Counted from the first letter of the stretch, positions 30,372 to 39,483 are shown. The stretch: DNA of 64,000 nucleotides from Bog-473 sp963719485 (GCA_963719485.1 OY970387.1:3472001-3536000), one strand, 5' to 3'. The notes: generated by a model not told the origin, from the sequence alone. Numbers and translations: made by a program.

Positions 30372-30377
30372 GGCACC

Positions 30378-30911
30378 ATGGCCGGCCTCCCCATCCGACA
30401 GTACGGCGACCCCGTGCTGAAGGAGCGCACCCGCGAGGTGGACGACATCGACCGGGCGCTGGTCAGCCTGGTCGACTCCATGATCACAACCATGTACGCG
30501 GCCCCGGGTACCGGGCTGGCGGCCAACCAGGTGGGGGTGCAGCGTCGCGTCTTCGTCTACGACGTCGGCGACGGCGCCCGCACCGTCATCAACCCGCGGA
30601 TCATCGAGAGCGACGGGGAGTGGGCCTACGACGAGGGGTGCCTGTCGGTGCCCGGCCTCAGCTGGGAGATCGTGCGGCCCAACACCGTGCACCTGGTCGG
30701 CCTCGACCTCGACGGGAACGAGATCTCCCTCGAAGCATCCGAGCTCGAGGGCCGCGTCTTCCAACACGAGCTGGACCACCTCGACGGCATCCTGCTGGTG
30801 GAGCGCCTCAATGAGGACCAGCGCAAGGAAGCGCTCAAGATCCTGCGCAGTCGCACGCTCGACCTGCCGGCGTCAGACCCGGACGGATTAACCAACCTCT
30901 TTTCGCGCTGA
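30378..30911 (+). CDS. def: Peptide deformylase
   Basis: It removes the formyl group from nascent proteins. All three motifs are intact: GTGLAANQVG (motif 1), EGCLSVPG with the metal-binding Cys (motif 2) and QHELDHLDG with two metal His and the catalytic Glu (motif 3). The 177-residue length is normal. No Shine-Dalgarno precedes the ATG. Its functional partner fmt is about 4 kb downstream, separated by a minus-strand block (metB, cbs, lipase). Confidence 0.97.
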   Translation: MAGLPIRQYGDPVLKERTREVDDIDRALVSLVDSMITTMYAAPGTGLAANQVGVQRRVFVYDVGDGARTVINPRIIESDGEWAYDEGCLSVPGLSWEIVRPNTVHLVGLDLDGNEISLEASELEGRVFQHELDHLDGILLVERLNEDQRKEALKILRSRTLDLPASDPDGLTNLFSR

Positions 30912-30943
30912 GCACGGCCATGGTGTGACGGGCTCGGAGGGTC

Positions 30944-32104
30944 TCACCCCGCGGGCAACGTCATCAGCGCGTGGTCCAGATCGTGCAGGAGGTCGTCAAT
31001 CGTCTCGAGTCCCACACTGAGTCTCACCAGGTCACTGGGCACTTCATTGCTCGTGCCAGACGTGCTGGCATGGGTCATCCGGGCCGGATGTTCAATGAGG
31101 CTTTCCACGGCGCCGAGGCTCTCGGCCAAAGTGAAGATGCGAGTCCGAGAGCAGACCTCGACGGCAGCCTGTTCCCCGCCGTGGACGGTGAAACTGACCA
31201 TGCCGCCGAAGGACCGCATCTGCGACTGGGCGACACGGTGACCTGGATGGTCGGCGAGCGACGGATGGTGCACCCGTTTGACTGCCGCATGGCCGCGGAG
31301 GAACTCGACGACGGCCAGAGCGTTCGCGCAGTGCCGTTCCATCCGTAGTGCCAACGTCTTGACCCCGCGCTGCACGAGGAAGCAATCAAAGGGTCCGGGA
31401 ACGGCACCGGTCGCATTCTGAAGGAAACCAAGTCGTTCCGCGATGCCTTCATCGCAGGTCGCGGCAAAGCCCCCGACAACGTCGGAGTGCCCACCGAGGT
31501 ACTTGGTGGTCGAGTGCACGACGATGTCCGCTCCTAGCTTGAGAGGTTGCTGTATCCAGGGCGTGGCAAAGGTGTTGTCGACCACGACGAGGGCTCCGCG
31601 ACTGTGCGCGGCGGCGGATACCGCGGAGATGTCGATGACGTGGAGCAACGGATTTGTAGGTGATTCGAGCCACAACATGCGCGTCGACGGTCGCCACACT
31701 TCATCCATTTCGGAGAGGTCAACGGTGTCGATCACCAGCCCGGCGGGACGATGGATCGCGGTGGCCAATCGGAATGTTCCTCCGTAGCTGTCCGTCTCCA
31801 TGACGAGATGGTCGCCTGGGCTCAGGAGGCGCATCACCGCGTCCTCGGCCGCCAGACCGCTGGCGAAGGCGAACCCGAAGTCCGCCCCTTCGAGCAGCGC
31901 CAGGTGGCGTTCGAGGCTGGCGCGGGACGGATTGTCCGACCTGGCGTACTCAAAGCCGCGGTTCTGGCCGACGGCGTCCTGTTCGAAGGTGGAGGAAAGG
32001 TAGACAGGGGTGTTGACCGCTCCGGTGGCGGCGTCAGGAGATTCGCCGCCGTGCACCGCGTTGGTCTCGAACCCGAGTCCTTCGGGGTCAGGCTGACGGG
32101 TCAC
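30944..32104 (-). CDS. metB: Cystathionine gamma-synthase/lyase family PLP enzyme
   Basis: The 386-residue protein belongs to the Cys/Met metabolism PLP family: TNAVHGGESPDAATGAVNTPVYLSSTF, YARSDNPSRASLE, SGLAAEDAVMRLL, ESPTNPLLHVIDI, and the PLP lysine in HSTTKYLGGHSDVVGG. The sequence alone does not separate gamma-synthase from gamma-lyase. Being directly downstream of a cystathionine beta-synthase (gap of seven bases) favours a role in transsulfuration, either direction. GTG at 32104 has GAGGT upstream. Its base composition looks slightly less G/C-rich than its housekeeping neighbours. Confidence 0.9.
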   Translation of the reverse strand: MTRQPDPEGLGFETNAVHGGESPDAATGAVNTPVYLSSTFEQDAVGQNRGFEYARSDNPSRASLERHLALLEGADFGFAFASGLAAEDAVMRLLSPGDHLVMETDSYGGTFRLATAIHRPAGLVIDTVDLSEMDEVWRPSTRMLWLESPTNPLLHVIDISAVSAAAHSRGALVVVDNTFATPWIQQPLKLGADIVVHSTTKYLGGHSDVVGGFAATCDEGIAERLGFLQNATGAVPGPFDCFLVQRGVKTLALRMERHCANALAVVEFLRGHAAVKRVHHPSLADHPGHRVAQSQMRSFGGMVSFTVHGGEQAAVEVCSRTRIFTLAESLGAVESLIEHPARMTHASTSGTSNEVPSDLVRLSVGLETIDDLLHDLDHALMTLPAG

Positions 32105-32111
32105 TCTGACC

Positions 32112-33779
32112 TCACCGAGCTCCCGTCGCCAGAATCGCGAGCACGTCAGAGCGGGTGATGACTCCGACCGGGTGGCCGCGATCGAGGACGAGCAATGCCG
32201 GTGCCCCCTCCAACCTCCCCACGGCTACCTGAACCTGCTCTCCTGCCCCGATGGTGGGTAGCGGACTGCCCATGACGTCACTCACGGGTCGGTCCAGCAT
32301 GGACGAGTCAGCGAACGCCGAATCCATGAGTTCGCGCTCGGTGACACCTCCCACAACCTCGGCCAGGACCACAGGGGGTTCATGCTTGATCACGGGCATC
32401 TGGCTCACGCCGTACTCTCGGAAAATTGCGATGGCCTCTCGGACGGTCTCGTCGGGATGTGCGTGGACAAGCGTCGGAAGTGACGCATCGCGGGCCGCCA
32501 ATATGTCGTCCACCGTCGGCCCGGCGTCGTGTATGAACCCGTAGTCGGTCATCCACGCGTCGTTGTAGATCTTCGAGAGATAGCCGCGCCCGGAATCGGG
32601 GATGTGGACCACCATCACCGCATCCGCTGGCAGGTCATATCCGGCGATCAGCGCGGCCGCGATGGCCGTTCCGCCTGATCCGCCGAGCAGGAGCCCCTCC
32701 TCCCGTGTGACCCGGCGGGCGGTGGCGAAGCTATCGGCGTCCGAGACGGCGATCACCCGGTCCACCACCGAGGGGTCATATGTCGAGGGCCAGAAGTCCT
32801 CGCCGATCCCTTCGACGAGATATGGCCGCCCCGAACCCCCCGAATAGACGGAACCCTCCGGGTCGGCGGCGATGATCTGGACCGAAGGATTCTGTTCCTT
32901 CAGGAAGCGACCAATGCCGGTGATGGTGCCTCCCGTCCCGATTCCGGCCACGAAGTGGGTCACCCGTCCACGCGTCTGCTCCCAGATCTCCGGTCCTGCC
33001 GTCTCGTATTGGGCCTGTGGATTTCGGGGGTTGTGATATTGGTCGGGCTTCCATGCCATGGGTACGTCGCGGGCCAGGCGGTCCGCGACCGAATAGTAGG
33101 AGTCTGGGTGCTCAGGCGGCACCGAGGTCGGACACACGACGACCTCCGCGCCGTAGGCGCGGAGCAGAGCGATCTTGTCGGCAGCCACCTTGTCGGGACA
33201 CACGAAGATGCACTTGTACCCACGACGGGCGGCAACGATGGCCAGTCCGACACCGGTATTGCCACTGGTCGGTTCCACGATCGTGCCACCGGGCAGGAGC
33301 TGGCCGCCTTGCTCGGCCGCTTCAATCATGGAGAGGGCAATGCGGTCCTTTGACGATCCACCCGGATTGAACATCTCGAGTTTGGCGATGAGGGTGCACT
33401 CCAAGCCAATGGCTGTTCGGTCCATTCGCACCATCGGGGTATGACCGATCAATCCGGTTAAAGACTCCGCGACGTCCATCTGGGGTCCGGGATCGGTGAC
33501 ACGACGGACGTCGACGCCGATCAGCGTGCGCGCGAGCTCAGGAGAGACCAGCTCGTCGGTGAAGAGTTCGGTCGGCAAGCCAGCTCGGCGCAGACCGGCC
33601 GCAATGGCGGCCGAATCGGCCAGGGGTCCCCAAACGCCGATTCGACGCGGGATCCTCGCCCGTAGCGAGCCGACCAGAGTCTCGAGCGATTCGTCCAGCC
33701 CGAGTCGGTGAACGTGGCGGGATCGGTCCTGAAGTCGGGCCGGAGGCGGTGCACCGCCCACCACGACGAGGAGATCCAT
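32112..33779 (-). CDS. cbs: Cystathionine beta-synthase with CBS domains and an N-terminal extension
   Basis: From residue 101 (MDVAESLTGLIGHTPMVRMD) this is a standard fold-II PLP cystathionine beta-synthase: PLP lysine K144 in NPGGSSKDR, the TSGNTG loop, GTGGTITGIGRFLKE, and two CBS domains (LPTLVHAHPDETVREAI, DRPVSDVMGSPLPTIGAGE). Residues 1-100 (MDLLVVVGGAPPPARLQ...GIGVWGPLADSAAIAAGLRRAGL-type) are an extra alpha/beta-looking segment I do not recognise. A TAAAGA box ending six bases before the ATG at 33779 mildly supports the long form; the short start would be ATG at 33479. Confidence 0.85.
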   Translation of the reverse strand: MDLLVVVGGAPPPARLQDRSRHVHRLGLDESLETLVGSLRARIPRRIGVWGPLADSAAIAAGLRRAGLPTELFTDELVSPELARTLIGVDVRRVTDPGPQMDVAESLTGLIGHTPMVRMDRTAIGLECTLIAKLEMFNPGGSSKDRIALSMIEAAEQGGQLLPGGTIVEPTSGNTGVGLAIVAARRGYKCIFVCPDKVAADKIALLRAYGAEVVVCPTSVPPEHPDSYYSVADRLARDVPMAWKPDQYHNPRNPQAQYETAGPEIWEQTRGRVTHFVAGIGTGGTITGIGRFLKEQNPSVQIIAADPEGSVYSGGSGRPYLVEGIGEDFWPSTYDPSVVDRVIAVSDADSFATARRVTREEGLLLGGSGGTAIAAALIAGYDLPADAVMVVHIPDSGRGYLSKIYNDAWMTDYGFIHDAGPTVDDILAARDASLPTLVHAHPDETVREAIAIFREYGVSQMPVIKHEPPVVLAEVVGGVTERELMDSAFADSSMLDRPVSDVMGSPLPTIGAGEQVQVAVGRLEGAPALLVLDRGHPVGVITRSDVLAILATGAR

Positions 33780-33912
33780 GGCGTCTCTTTACCACTTCCA
33801 GGTGTCCCGCCGGCGTGGGGGCGGGTCGACCCAGACGTTATGGCCCCGCGCCAGTTGCCGAACCTCGCGTGGCTGGCCGAAGCGACCCCGGACTCGTGTT
33901 CGGACGTGACGG

Positions 33913-35076
33913 TCAGCCGCTGATCAGCGGAGGTACGACGGCCGAGCACGTCGGTTGTGGCAGCAAGAGAGGCCTGGAGCCCACTGGCGCATTATTGGTC
34001 AGAGCGTTCATGACGTCCTGGAGCGCGACCGGGTCGTAGATGATCCCTATGTGCTCCGTCATGTCGGTGGAGCACTGGTCCTGCAGACGTACGTTGAGCA
34101 CCTGGTCAGCCGGACCGTGCAGGTAAGCCGAGGGCCACTCTCCGAGCGTGGCGGTCAGCGCGTTGGGTGCGGGGGTCACAACTTCGTCGTACTCCGACTC
34201 GATCACGTACGAGAGGACTCCCGAAGCGGTTTCCTTCGCGTTCAGCGCCATGAGGAACGGGTTCCCCGCCTCCTGCTCCCCGCACGCGCCACACCCCTCG
34301 GATTCAGGGAAGGTCCAGGTGTCGGGCCCAAAGAGGTTCTCGAAGATGGGCACGAGACCGCCTGCGTCTGCGCCGTGGTTCGACGGTGCGAGACCCACGA
34401 GCATGTGCACGTAGGAAGCATCTCCAAGTCCGGGGAACGTGGCGCTGCCCGTTCTCTCGATCATGTAGCGCGGCATCATCCCGCCCTGCGAGTGCCCCAC
34501 GATGTCCACCTTGGTGGCATGGACCCCGTCTGGTTCGACGGTGTCGGGTAGGACGACCTTTTTCACGAACGCCGCGAGCTCCGCAGCCGAGTTCTGCACA
34601 GAGTCGACACCGAAGATGTGGTCTCCGGAGTCGGTGGTCCACTCGGTCGCCCCGTAGTTCAGCCCGAAGACGCAGTAACCGGCGTCGGAGAGCATCGGTG
34701 CGAGCGTCTGCCAAGAGAAGTTCTCGTTGGCAAACGTGCCGTGCACGAGCACCACAGGGAACGGATGGTCAGGCGCTGGAGTGCAGGGGCCGTTCACGAT
34801 CCCGGGTGGCATCCCCGTCGGATCCGTGAGCTCGCTTCTCATGCCCATGAGCTCGCCGGTACCGGGCGACGGCACCGGAACGTGCGGTGGCGGCGGATTT
34901 GTATCGACACGGGCGGGCGGCGCGGTCGAGCCGGAGAGGGCCATCGCCGGAGGCGCCGGGCTCAGCAGGCCGACGCCGGCGGCGCCCACGACCAGCGCAC
35001 CGAGCAGCGCTCCGAGAACGGGCATCCGCCGGGCTCTGTCCGCCCGGTGTGCACGGTCCCACCACCCACGCTGCAT
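33913..35076 (-). CDS. Secreted lipase/esterase (alpha/beta hydrolase)
   Basis: The 387-residue protein has an export signal (RRMPVLGALLGALVVGAAGVGLLSPAPPAMA) then a Pro-rich linker and a lipase domain of the Lipase_2/EstA type: PVVLVHGTFANENFSWQTLAPML (oxyanion region), the nucleophile elbow VGHSQGGMMPRYM and a late His in the TDMTEHIGIIYDP block. Four or more cysteines (YCVFGL, CGACGE, QCS, TCS) suggest disulfides outside the cell. It diverges from fmt. Confidence 0.85.
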   Translation of the reverse strand: MQRGWWDRAHRADRARRMPVLGALLGALVVGAAGVGLLSPAPPAMALSGSTAPPARVDTNPPPPHVPVPSPGTGELMGMRSELTDPTGMPPGIVNGPCTPAPDHPFPVVLVHGTFANENFSWQTLAPMLSDAGYCVFGLNYGATEWTTDSGDHIFGVDSVQNSAAELAAFVKKVVLPDTVEPDGVHATKVDIVGHSQGGMMPRYMIERTGSATFPGLGDASYVHMLVGLAPSNHGADAGGLVPIFENLFGPDTWTFPESEGCGACGEQEAGNPFLMALNAKETASGVLSYVIESEYDEVVTPAPNALTATLGEWPSAYLHGPADQVLNVRLQDQCSTDMTEHIGIIYDPVALQDVMNALTNNAPVGSRPLLLPQPTCSAVVPPLISG

Positions 35077-35120
35077 GGCCTGAGAACGTGGCCAGGGTAC
35101 TGAACTGTCGAATCCTGCCC

Positions 35121-35126
35121 TACGGT
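35121..35126 (+). promoter_or_regulatory. -10 box (TACGGT) of fmt
   Basis: TACGGT ends six bases before the fmt GTG at 35133. The same interval holds the upstream region of the divergent lipase gene. Confidence 0.5.
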
Positions 35127-35132
35127 GAGCGG

Positions 35133-36020
35133 GTGGCCCGGCTGGCGTACCTCGGCACCCCGGACATGGCGGTCCCGCCGCTGCGCGCGCTCGTCGAGGC
35201 GGGTCACGACATCGCCATCTGCGTGACGCGACCCGACCGGCGCCGGGGCCGCGGCGGGCAGACCACGCCGAGCCCGGTCAAGCTGGCGGCCACCGAGCTC
35301 GGGCTCGCCGTCACCCACGACATGGACGACCTCATCGCCGTCGGGGTGGAGCTGGCGGTGGTGGTGGCGTACGGCCGCATCATCCCGGTCCGGCTGCTCG
35401 AGCAGATCCCGATGGTCAACCTGCACTTCTCCCTCCTGCCCCGCTGGCGCGGCGCCGCCCCCGTCGAGCGGGCCATCCTCGCCGGGGACCGCGAGACGGG
35501 CGTCTGCCTCATGAAGGTCGAGGAGGGACTCGACGCCGGTCCGGTCTACGCCGTCCGACGGGTGCCGCTCGACGACGTCGTCACGCTCGACGCCCTCCGC
35601 CGGCAGCTGGTCACCGTGGCCAGCGCGCTGGTCGTGGACGCACTCGCCGGCGGGGTGTCGGGGCTGCCCGACCCGGTGCCCCAGCAGGGTGACGTCACCA
35701 TCGCGGAGAAGATCACCAAGGAGGATCTCCACCTCCACTGGGCGGCACCGGCTGTCGATCTGACGCGGGTGGTGCGACTCGGCCGGGCCTGGACGACCTT
35801 CCGCGGCAAGCGGCTGACCGTGCTCGACGGCGCGCCGCTTCCGAGTGAGCCCGGGACCGAACAGCGCCCACCCGGTTCCCTCGACGGCCCGGTTGTCGCG
35901 ACCGGTCGGGGCAGCCTCGTGCTGCGCCGGGTGCAGCCCGAGAGCCGTTCTCCCATGTCAGCCGACGAGTGGCTGCGCGGCGTGCGGCCCGCGGTCGGCG
36001 AGCTCCTCGGGACGGACTAG
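35133..36020 (+). CDS. fmt: Methionyl-tRNA formyltransferase
   Basis: It formylates initiator Met-tRNA. The 295-residue product has LAYLGTPDMAVPPLRALVEAGHDI, VTRPDRRRGRGG, the VVVAYGRIIPVRLLE stretch and the catalytic-region signature NLHFSLLPRWRGAAPVERAI, followed by the C-terminal OB-fold tRNA-binding domain. GTG at 35133 is chosen because the family N-terminus (RLAYLGTPD) begins there and because of the -10 box. Pairs functionally with def. Confidence 0.95.
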   Translation: MARLAYLGTPDMAVPPLRALVEAGHDIAICVTRPDRRRGRGGQTTPSPVKLAATELGLAVTHDMDDLIAVGVELAVVVAYGRIIPVRLLEQIPMVNLHFSLLPRWRGAAPVERAILAGDRETGVCLMKVEEGLDAGPVYAVRRVPLDDVVTLDALRRQLVTVASALVVDALAGGVSGLPDPVPQQGDVTIAEKITKEDLHLHWAAPAVDLTRVVRLGRAWTTFRGKRLTVLDGAPLPSEPGTEQRPPGSLDGPVVATGRGSLVLRRVQPESRSPMSADEWLRGVRPAVGELLGTD

Positions 36021-36031
36021 ACATTTGAGCG

Positions 36032-36829
36032 GTGACCGTGACTCCGATCGACGGCTGGATCCCCGACCAGTACGAGCGGTTCCGTTCGGAACGCCAGCAA
36101 CCCTTCGATGACCTCCTGGCCCTGTGCCACCCCGTCTCCGGTGGGCGCATCACCGACCTCGGCTGCGGCACGGGGGACCTGACCAAGATCCTGCACGAGG
36201 AGATGGCGGCCAAGGAGACCGTCGGCGTCGACTCCTCACCGGCCATGCTGGCTCGCGCCCAGTCGGCGCACGGCGACGTGGCCGGGCTCTCGTTCGCCCA
36301 GGGCGACATCGCGACCTGGCTCGACGAGGGTCTCGACCTGGTGTTCGCCAACGCGTCGCTCCAGTGGATCGACGATCATCTCAACCTCCTGGCGCGCATG
36401 CGCACCGCGCTCGGCCCGGACGGGCAGCTCGCGTTCCAGGTGCCGGCCAACTACCGCCACCCGTCGCACCTGCTGGCGCTGGCCGTCGCCAACGAGCCCC
36501 CGTTCATCGATGCGCTCTACGGGGATGTCCCCGAGGACCGCGGGCGCTTCGTGCTCTCGCCCGAGCTCTACGCCGACCTGCTCTACGAGTTGGGGGCGAA
36601 GGATCAGGTCGTGCGCATGGAGGTCTACGGTCACGAGCTCGAGTCGACCGGTGAGGTCGTCGAGTGGGTCATGGGCACGCTGCTGACGCCCTACCGGAAG
36701 CGGCTCAGCTCCGAGCTGTTCGACGCGTTCGTCGAGCGCTACCGGGAACGACTCATCGAGGAGCTCGGCGAGCGCGAGCCCTACTTCTACGGGTTCCGGC
36801 GCATTCTGTGCTGGGCGCGTTTCAGCTGA
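36032..36829 (+). CDS. tam: Trans-aconitate 2-methyltransferase-like SAM methyltransferase
   Basis: The 265-residue class I methyltransferase has motif I ITDLGCGTGDLTKIL, VGVDSSPAMLARAQ, FAQGDIATWL and the family-specific FANASLQWIDDHLNLLARMRTALGPDGQLAFQVPAN block of Tam, which methylates trans-aconitate that leaks from the TCA cycle. The C-terminal half (EPYFYGFRRILCWARF) also fits. Exact substrate is inferred from family. It starts 11 bases after fmt, probably in the same transcript. Confidence 0.8.
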   Translation: MTVTPIDGWIPDQYERFRSERQQPFDDLLALCHPVSGGRITDLGCGTGDLTKILHEEMAAKETVGVDSSPAMLARAQSAHGDVAGLSFAQGDIATWLDEGLDLVFANASLQWIDDHLNLLARMRTALGPDGQLAFQVPANYRHPSHLLALAVANEPPFIDALYGDVPEDRGRFVLSPELYADLLYELGAKDQVVRMEVYGHELESTGEVVEWVMGTLLTPYRKRLSSELFDAFVERYRERLIEELGEREPYFYGFRRILCWARFS

Positions 36830-36843
36830 GCGCCGGCGGACAC

Positions 36844-37557
36844 ATGGAGGGACGGCCGTCGACGCCGCGCCGCGACCCCGGCAGTTTCGGTGATCTCCGC
36901 ATCGCGCCGTCGGTGCTCTCGGCCGATTTCGGGATGCTGGCCGAGCAGGTGGGCGAGGTGGCGCCTGTGGCCGACTGGCTCCACGTCGACGTGATGGACG
37001 GGCACTTCGTCCCGAACGTCACGATCGGGCCTCCCGTGGTCGCCTCCCTGCGCCACCACACGCCGCTGTTCTTCGACTGCCACCTCATGATGACCGAGCC
37101 GGGGCGCTACCTGAAGGACTTCGCCGAGGCCGGCGCGGACGGCTGCACGGTGCACGTCGAGGTGGGGAACACCGACGAGCTGATCACCCAGATGCGCGGT
37201 CTCGGCCTGCGGGCGGGTCTGGCTCTCAACCCCGACACACCCTTCGAGGCGGTGCGCCCCTACCTGCACGACGTCGACCTCGTCCTCTGCATGACGGTGT
37301 TCCCCGGCTTCGGCGGTCAGAGCTTCATCGCCGAAGTCATGGCGAAGGTGGCGCAGGTGCGCGCCGAGGTGGTCGCCGGCTCGCTGGACCTCGACATCGA
37401 GGTGGACGGGGGGATCGACACCACCACGGCTCCGGTGGCCGCCGCGGCCGGCGCCAACGTATTGGTAGCCGGCAGTGCGATCTTCGGGCAACCCCGGCCG
37501 TGGGAGGCGGCCGACGCCATCCGGGCGTCGGTCCGCGTCGACGCCGGCAGCCAGTGA
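36844..37557 (+). CDS. rpe: Ribulose-phosphate 3-epimerase
   Basis: It interconverts ribulose-5-phosphate and xylulose-5-phosphate. The TIM-barrel protein has IAPSVLSADFGMLAEQV, HVDVMDGHFVPNVTIGP, DCHLMMTEPGRYL, the GFGGQSF loop with the preceding MTVFPG, and DIEVDGGI with the second catalytic Asp. ATG at 36844 gives 237 residues, including an extra N-terminal stretch of about 20 (EGRPSTPRRDPGSFGD). This fmt-rpe neighbourhood is common in actinobacteria. Confidence 0.95.
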   Translation: MEGRPSTPRRDPGSFGDLRIAPSVLSADFGMLAEQVGEVAPVADWLHVDVMDGHFVPNVTIGPPVVASLRHHTPLFFDCHLMMTEPGRYLKDFAEAGADGCTVHVEVGNTDELITQMRGLGLRAGLALNPDTPFEAVRPYLHDVDLVLCMTVFPGFGGQSFIAEVMAKVAQVRAEVVAGSLDLDIEVDGGIDTTTAPVAAAAGANVLVAGSAIFGQPRPWEAADAIRASVRVDAGSQ

Positions 37558-37591
37558 CCGCCGCCCGGCACGCGGTGACGCCCCGCGCGCA

Positions 37592-38734
37592 ATGAGCCGG
37601 AGCCGCAGTCGGGCGGTCGTCGCCGGAGGAGGCATCCTCGGCACGTGGCACGCGCTCGAGCTCGCCGCCGCCGGCTTCGCCGTGGAGCATCTCGAGGCCG
37701 AGGCGGGGCCGACCGGCGCGTCGGTGCGCAACTTCGGGCTGGTGTGGGTGAGCGGCCGGCGCGCCGGCGCGGAGCTCGATGTGGCCCGCCGGGCCCGCCG
37801 GCGCTGGGAGGAGCTCGGTGCGGTGGTGCCCGGGATCGGCTTCCGCCCCATGAGCTCGCTGACCGTCGCCTGCGACGCGGCCGCACGCGCGGTGATGCAG
37901 GCCTTCGCCGCGCACCCCGACGCCGCGGCGCGTTCCATCTCCTTCCTGGAACCCGACGAGGCCCGGGCCGCCAATCCGTCTGTCAGGGGCGACATCGCAG
38001 GGGCGCTGCACGGCGCCGAGGACGCGGCGGTCGAGCCGCGCCACACGCTGGGCGCGCTGCGCGCGCATCTGGCCGGGGTGCACGGCAAGCGCTACCGCTT
38101 CCACCCGGGCCGCCGGGTCGTCGCCGCCGAACCGCACGCAGTTGTCGACACCACCGGGACGCGCTGGGAGGGCGATGTCGTCGTGCTGGCGACCGGCGCC
38201 GCCTACGACCACCTCCCGGGCTCCGAACCGATCGCCGCCCGCCTGCGCCGGGTCCGGCTGCAGATGCTCGAGACGGCCCCCTTCGCCGCCACGCTCACGA
38301 CGTCGCTCGCCGACGTGGACACCTTGCGCTACTACCCGGCGTACGAGTCGGCGCCCTTGGCCCAACTCGGGGAACAGACACCCGTCGCGGCGGATCACCA
38401 CCTGCAGCTCCTGCTGGTCCAGCGCCGCGACGGCGGGCTGACGATCGGGGACACGCACGCCTACGGGGAGCCGTTCGACTTCGCGCTGAGCGAGGACCCC
38501 ACCCACGAGCTCCTGGACCGGGCGCAGCGCATCCTCGGGAAGGCGCTCCCGCCCGTGCGGCGCCGCTGGGAGGGCGTCTACGCCCAGTGCGTCGACGGCG
38601 ACGTCTGCCTGCGCGAGGAGATCCACCCGGGGGTATGGACGGTGACCGGACCCGGCGGCCGGGGGATGACGTGCGCCCCGGCGATCGCGGCGGACACGCT
38701 GCGCGTCGCCGGCGCGGTGGGAGCCGCCGCATGA
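37592..38734 (+). CDS. FAD-dependent oxidoreductase, aminophosphonate-oxidase type (TIGR03364)
   Basis: The 380-residue DAO-family flavoprotein has the dinucleotide motif GGGILGTWHALELAAAG at about 11-27, GASVRNFGLVWVSGR, LQMLETAPF, TLRYYPAYES, LTIGDTHAYG, RRWEGVYAQ and a final TGPGGRGMT. These are the landmarks of the TIGR03364 clade, which in many genomes sits beside a phosphonatase-like HAD and is proposed to deaminate an aminophosphonate related to 2-aminoethylphosphonate. Here exactly that HAD gene follows with a four-base overlap. Substrate is inference from clade and context. Confidence 0.85.
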   Translation: MSRSRSRAVVAGGGILGTWHALELAAAGFAVEHLEAEAGPTGASVRNFGLVWVSGRRAGAELDVARRARRRWEELGAVVPGIGFRPMSSLTVACDAAARAVMQAFAAHPDAAARSISFLEPDEARAANPSVRGDIAGALHGAEDAAVEPRHTLGALRAHLAGVHGKRYRFHPGRRVVAAEPHAVVDTTGTRWEGDVVVLATGAAYDHLPGSEPIAARLRRVRLQMLETAPFAATLTTSLADVDTLRYYPAYESAPLAQLGEQTPVAADHHLQLLLVQRRDGGLTIGDTHAYGEPFDFALSEDPTHELLDRAQRILGKALPPVRRRWEGVYAQCVDGDVCLREEIHPGVWTVTGPGGRGMTCAPAIAADTLRVAGAVGAAA

Positions 38735-39408
38735 TCGGCCCCTTCGCCCTCGCCTGCCTCGATATGGCGGGGACGACCGTGCGCGATGACGGCGCCGTCG
38801 AGGCGGCGTTCGCCGACGCCCTCGCGGCGGTCGGGATCGCCCCGGGGAGCACCCGCTTCGAGGCGGCTCTGGCCGTGGTGCGCGAGACGATGGGCTGGTC
38901 CAAGGCGGACGTGTTCGCCCGCCTGCTCGAGCCGGGGGAGGCGGCCGACGCCACCGCGGCGTTCGCCACGGCCTACGAGGCGATCGTCGCCGGCGGCACG
39001 GTGACGGAGATCCCCGGCGCCCTCGAGGTGCTGCGTGGCCTCCGCACCGCCGGCGTCGCGGTCTGCCTCACGACGGGGTTCGCCCCGTCGACCCGTGACG
39101 CGGTGCTCGACGCCCTGGGCTGGCGCTCCGAGATCGACCTGGCCCTCTCGCCCGCCGACGTCGGCCGGGGACGCCCCGCGCCCGACCTCGTCCTCGGCGC
39201 CATGGCCCGCTTGGGCGTCGAGGACCCCGGCGCGGTCGTGGTGGTGGGGGACACCGTCAGCGACCTCGAGGCGGGGAACGCCGCCGGAGCGGGGGCGGTC
39301 GTCGGTGTCCTGAGCGGCGCCCACGACGAGGCCACGCTCTCCACCGCCGCGCCGACGGCGGTCATCGCCGACGTGACAGGGCTCCTCGCCGTGCTCGGCC
39401 GGGACTGA
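38731..39408 (+). CDS. Phosphonatase-like HAD hydrolase (TIGR03351)
   Basis: The 225-residue HAD protein starts FALACLDMAGTTVRDDG; the motif I nucleophile Asp followed by MAGTT is the hallmark of the PhnX-like TIGR03351 clade. Motif II lies in CLTTGFAPSTRD and motif IV in VVVVGDTVSDLEAGNAAGAGAVVGVLSGAHD. The lysine in the expected cap position is in MGWSKADVF. True phosphonoacetaldehyde hydrolase cleaves a C-P bond through a Schiff base; the clade is thought to act on a related compound. It is coupled (ATGA) to the FAD oxidase. Confidence 0.82.
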   Translation: MIGPFALACLDMAGTTVRDDGAVEAAFADALAAVGIAPGSTRFEAALAVVRETMGWSKADVFARLLEPGEAADATAAFATAYEAIVAGGTVTEIPGALEVLRGLRTAGVAVCLTTGFAPSTRDAVLDALGWRSEIDLALSPADVGRGRPAPDLVLGAMARLGVEDPGAVVVVGDTVSDLEAGNAAGAGAVVGVLSGAHDEATLSTAAPTAVIADVTGLLAVLGRD

Positions 39409-39441
39409 CCGCCCAGAACCCGAGCGGCTGACCAGGCATTC

Positions 39442-39470
39442 TCGACAGAAACTGAAACGTGTTCTATAAT
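39442..39470 (+). promoter_or_regulatory. Strong sigma70-type promoter of ribD
   Basis: TCGACA (39442-39447), a 17-base spacer and a perfect TATAAT (39465-39470) form the best consensus promoter in the window. The predicted mRNA start is about 39477, giving a 40-base leader. An imperfect palindrome GAAACGTGTTC fills the end of the spacer (39454-39464) and could be a repressor site. There is no FMN riboswitch in the leader. Confidence 0.7.
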
Positions 39471-39483
39471 TGCGCCCACAAGG

